A stretch of DNA of 34,629 nt from Campylobacterales bacterium (GTDB taxonomy: Bacteria; Campylobacterota; Campylobacteria; Campylobacterales; Hydrogenimonadaceae). Position 1 is the stretch's first letter; each line of letters opens with the position of its first letter. The stretch lies in assembly GCA_027065515.1 (NCBI GenBank), contig JAMOOM010000158.1, positions 1 to 34,629 on the forward strand. Direction: 5' to 3'. Below, in pieces: positions 33,106-34,629 of this stretch. The notes under the pieces were generated by a model. It was not told the DNA's origin and made no database searches. It was given only the letters and a program-made list of their open reading frames with translations. The position numbers were made by a program, and so were the translations under genes.

Positions 33106-33845
33106 GAATCAGACGGTTTTTACCGATATTCCTGCTTCTTGTCGCGGCGGTTCCGCTCTTTTCGGCTGTGGATATACCCACGGTAAATCTTTCGCTTAGT
33201 ACCCCCACGGAGCCAAAAGAGCTGGTCAATACTCTCAATATTCTCGTTGTTCTGACACTATTGGTATTGGCTCCTTCGCTGATTCTTGTAATGACCAGTT
33301 TTATTCGCCTTATCGTAGTGTTTGCCTTTTTGAGGCAGGCTCTAGGTACCCAGCAGACGCCGCCGACGCAGCTTTTGGTCTCTTTGGCGCTTGTGGTGAC
33401 GCTGTTTATCATGGAGCCTATGGGCAAAGAGGCCTACAACGATGCGATCAAGCCATATATGGATAAAAAGATAGGTTACGACGTGGCATTCGATAAAGCG
33501 GTGGTTCCTTTCAAACATTTTATGCTTAGAAATACCAGAGAATCGGATCTGGCACTGTTTTACCGCATCAGAAAACTTCCCAACCCCAAAACCGAAGAGG
33601 AGGTTACACTGCCGATACTGCTGCCGGCTTTCATGATCAGTGAGCTAAAGACCGCGTTTGAGATCGGATTTTTGATATTCCTCCCTTTCTTGGTGATCGA
33701 TATGGTGGTCAGCTCGGTTTTGATGAGTATGGGTATGATGATGTTGCCGCCTGTCATGATATCGCTGCCTTTCAAGATATTGATTTTCGTTCTTGTGGAT
33801 GGATGGCATCTGTTGGTAGGCAATCTGGTGGAAAGTTTCAAATAA
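33102..33845 (+). CDS. fliP: Flagellar export gate protein FliP
   Basis: FliP forms, with FliQ and FliR, the export gate at the core of the flagellar type III apparatus. The 247 residues begin with a cleavable signal sequence (about 1-21). The typical sequence includes PSLILVMTSFIRLIVVFAFL and LGTQQTPPTQLLVSLALVVT, with the late signature FLIFLPFLVIDMVVSSVLMSMGMMMLPPVMISLPFKI. It starts 4 bases inside the end of motB. Confidence 0.97.
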   Translation: MRIRRFLPIFLLLVAAVPLFSAVDIPTVNLSLSTPTEPKELVNTLNILVVLTLLVLAPSLILVMTSFIRLIVVFAFLRQALGTQQTPPTQLLVSLALVVTLFIMEPMGKEAYNDAIKPYMDKKIGYDVAFDKAVVPFKHFMLRNTRESDLALFYRIRKLPNPKTEEEVTLPILLPAFMISELKTAFEIGFLIFLPFLVIDMVVSSVLMSMGMMMLPPVMISLPFKILIFVLVDGWHLLVGNLVESFK

Positions 33846-33868
33846 AGAGCACGCTAAAAGGATAATTT

Positions 33869-34629
33869 TTGGAATGTAGTCACTTTAAAGAGTGCGGAAG
33901 CTGCACTTTATATCAGGAGAGCTATCCGGCCCAGGTAGCCCAAAAGATGGGACGGCTTAGCGGAATGCTTGCACCTTTTTACAAAGGAGCGATCACTCCG
34001 TATTCTTCAAGGAGCGATCACTACCGTGCAAGAGCCGAGTACAAAGTTTTTCACGATGGCGAAGGGTGCAGATACGCTATGCGTTCACTCGATAAAAAGC
34101 GGTACGTGATAATCGAAGAGTGCCCGATGGTTGCAGAGCCGATCGAAAAAAGAATGTGGAAGCTGCTGGAGTCGATCAATGCGGATAGAGAGCTCTCTTT
34201 CAGGCTTTTTGGCATAGAGTTTTTATCGACTACCACCGATGAGGTCCTGGTCACGATGCTTTATCACAGAAAGCTCGAAGAGGAGTGGACGCAGCGCGCA
34301 AGATCGCTTGAGGATTCATTGCGTATCAAAGTGATAGGCCGCAGCCGCAAGCAGAAGATCGTATTGGGTGATGAGTTCGTCACAGAAAGGCTTTTGGTCT
34401 CGGGAAAGCCCTATCTGTATCGTCACTACGAGCAGAGTTTCACCCAGCCCAATCCCCACGTGAACGAAAATATGATTGGATGGGCAATGTTGCAGGCATC
34501 GCGTTATAGGCAGGGAGATTTTTGTGAGCTCTATGCAGGTGCGGGAAATTTTACGATTCCGCTTTCTACGCTTTTTGAAAAAGTGATAGCTACGGAAATT
34601 TCAAAACGGTCCATCAAGGCAGCTATAGA
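33869..34629 (+). CDS. trmA: tRNA (uracil-5-)-methyltransferase TrmA, C-terminus cut by window edge
   Basis: The first 253 codons are in the window. The enzyme makes 5-methyluridine at tRNA position 54 using SAM. The start is TTG at 33869 with AAGGAT (33857-33862) as ribosome site; it gives MECSHFKECGSCTLY. Matches to TrmA include PYSSRSDHYRARAEYKVFHD, VTMLYHRKLEEEW, the SFTQPNPHVNENM substrate region and the SAM loop ELYAGAGNFTIPLS. Unlike E. coli TrmA, it has C3, C9, C12 and C85, the same spacing pattern as the Fe-S ligands of the 23S rRNA enzyme RlmD. The rest, with the catalytic Cys, is outside the window. Confidence 0.93.
   Translation, partial: MECSHFKECGSCTLYQESYPAQVAQKMGRLSGMLAPFYKGAITPYSSRSDHYRARAEYKVFHDGEGCRYAMRSLDKKRYVIIEECPMVAEPIEKRMWKLLESINADRELSFRLFGIEFLSTTTDEVLVTMLYHRKLEEEWTQRARSLEDSLRIKVIGRSRKQKIVLGDEFVTERLLVSGKPYLYRHYEQSFTQPNPHVNENMIGWAMLQASRYRQGDFCELYAGAGNFTIPLSTLFEKVIATEISKRSIKAAI

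Overview
The window looks like a chromosome segment from a free-living member of the Campylobacterota (Epsilonproteobacteria). The basis is gene order and family type: flhA next to an Rrf2 gene and rpsO, an hrcA-grpE-dnaK cluster, a modA / TOBE-protein / modB / modC order, and a glmU-coaBC-(unknown)-uppS-prepilin peptidase-LptF/G-truA run. The last run matches the order I recall for Campylobacter jejuni Cj0821-Cj0827. Base composition is moderate, so a marine or vent lineage such as Hydrogenimonas or Sulfurovum is plausible. I cannot fix the genus from sequence alone. Coding density is very high, many neighbours overlap by 4 bases, and no gap exceeds 300 bases. I see no tRNA, rRNA, IS element, CRISPR or prophage.

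Layout. 1-2937 (minus): a three-Cys Rrf2 regulator, flhA and a DHH-family phosphoesterase cut by the window edge. 3063-3335 (plus): rpsO with a terminator. 3411-3533: a perfect 14-copy heptanucleotide array plus a second, 3-copy heptamer. 3539-6953 (plus): hrcA-grpE-dnaK. dnaK has its own promoter with a near-perfect HAIR (HspR) site, and hrcA has a HAIR-like promoter plus CIRCE-like half-sites. 6937-7470 (plus): a hypoxanthine-DNA-glycosylase-type gene. 7553-11084 (minus): a porin-feoA-feoB operon behind two Fur-box-like sites. 11337-17249 (minus): a seven-gene molybdate operon (modD, modE, an OprD-like porin, modA, a TOBE protein, modB, modC) behind a ModE-like operator. 17393-20789 (plus): dsbD, a small periplasmic thioredoxin and a catalytically dead dihydroorotase homologue. 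20891-23359 (plus): the AmmeMemoRadiSam radical-SAM enzyme and Memo-like protein B, then an alpha/beta hydrolase. 23340-31274 (minus): glmU, coaBC, an unknown FliK-like protein, uppS, prepilin peptidase, an LptF/LptG permease, truA and an NhaC-type antiporter. 31497-33845 (plus): motA, motB and fliP. 33869-end (plus): a trmA whose N-terminus carries an RlmD-type Cys cluster.

Functional themes. (1) Metal uptake: two outer-membrane porins are co-transcribed with inner-membrane metal importers, one for ferrous iron under predicted Fur control and one for molybdate under predicted ModE control. Together they suggest substrate-dedicated outer-membrane entry. (2) Heat shock: HrcA and HspR probably both act here, with separate control of dnaK. 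(3) Flagellar genes (flhA, motAB, fliP) are scattered among housekeeping genes, as is usual in this phylum. (4) The least understood module is the AmmeMemoRadiSam pair, whose AMMECR1 partner (protein A) is missing locally and replaced by a hydrolase.
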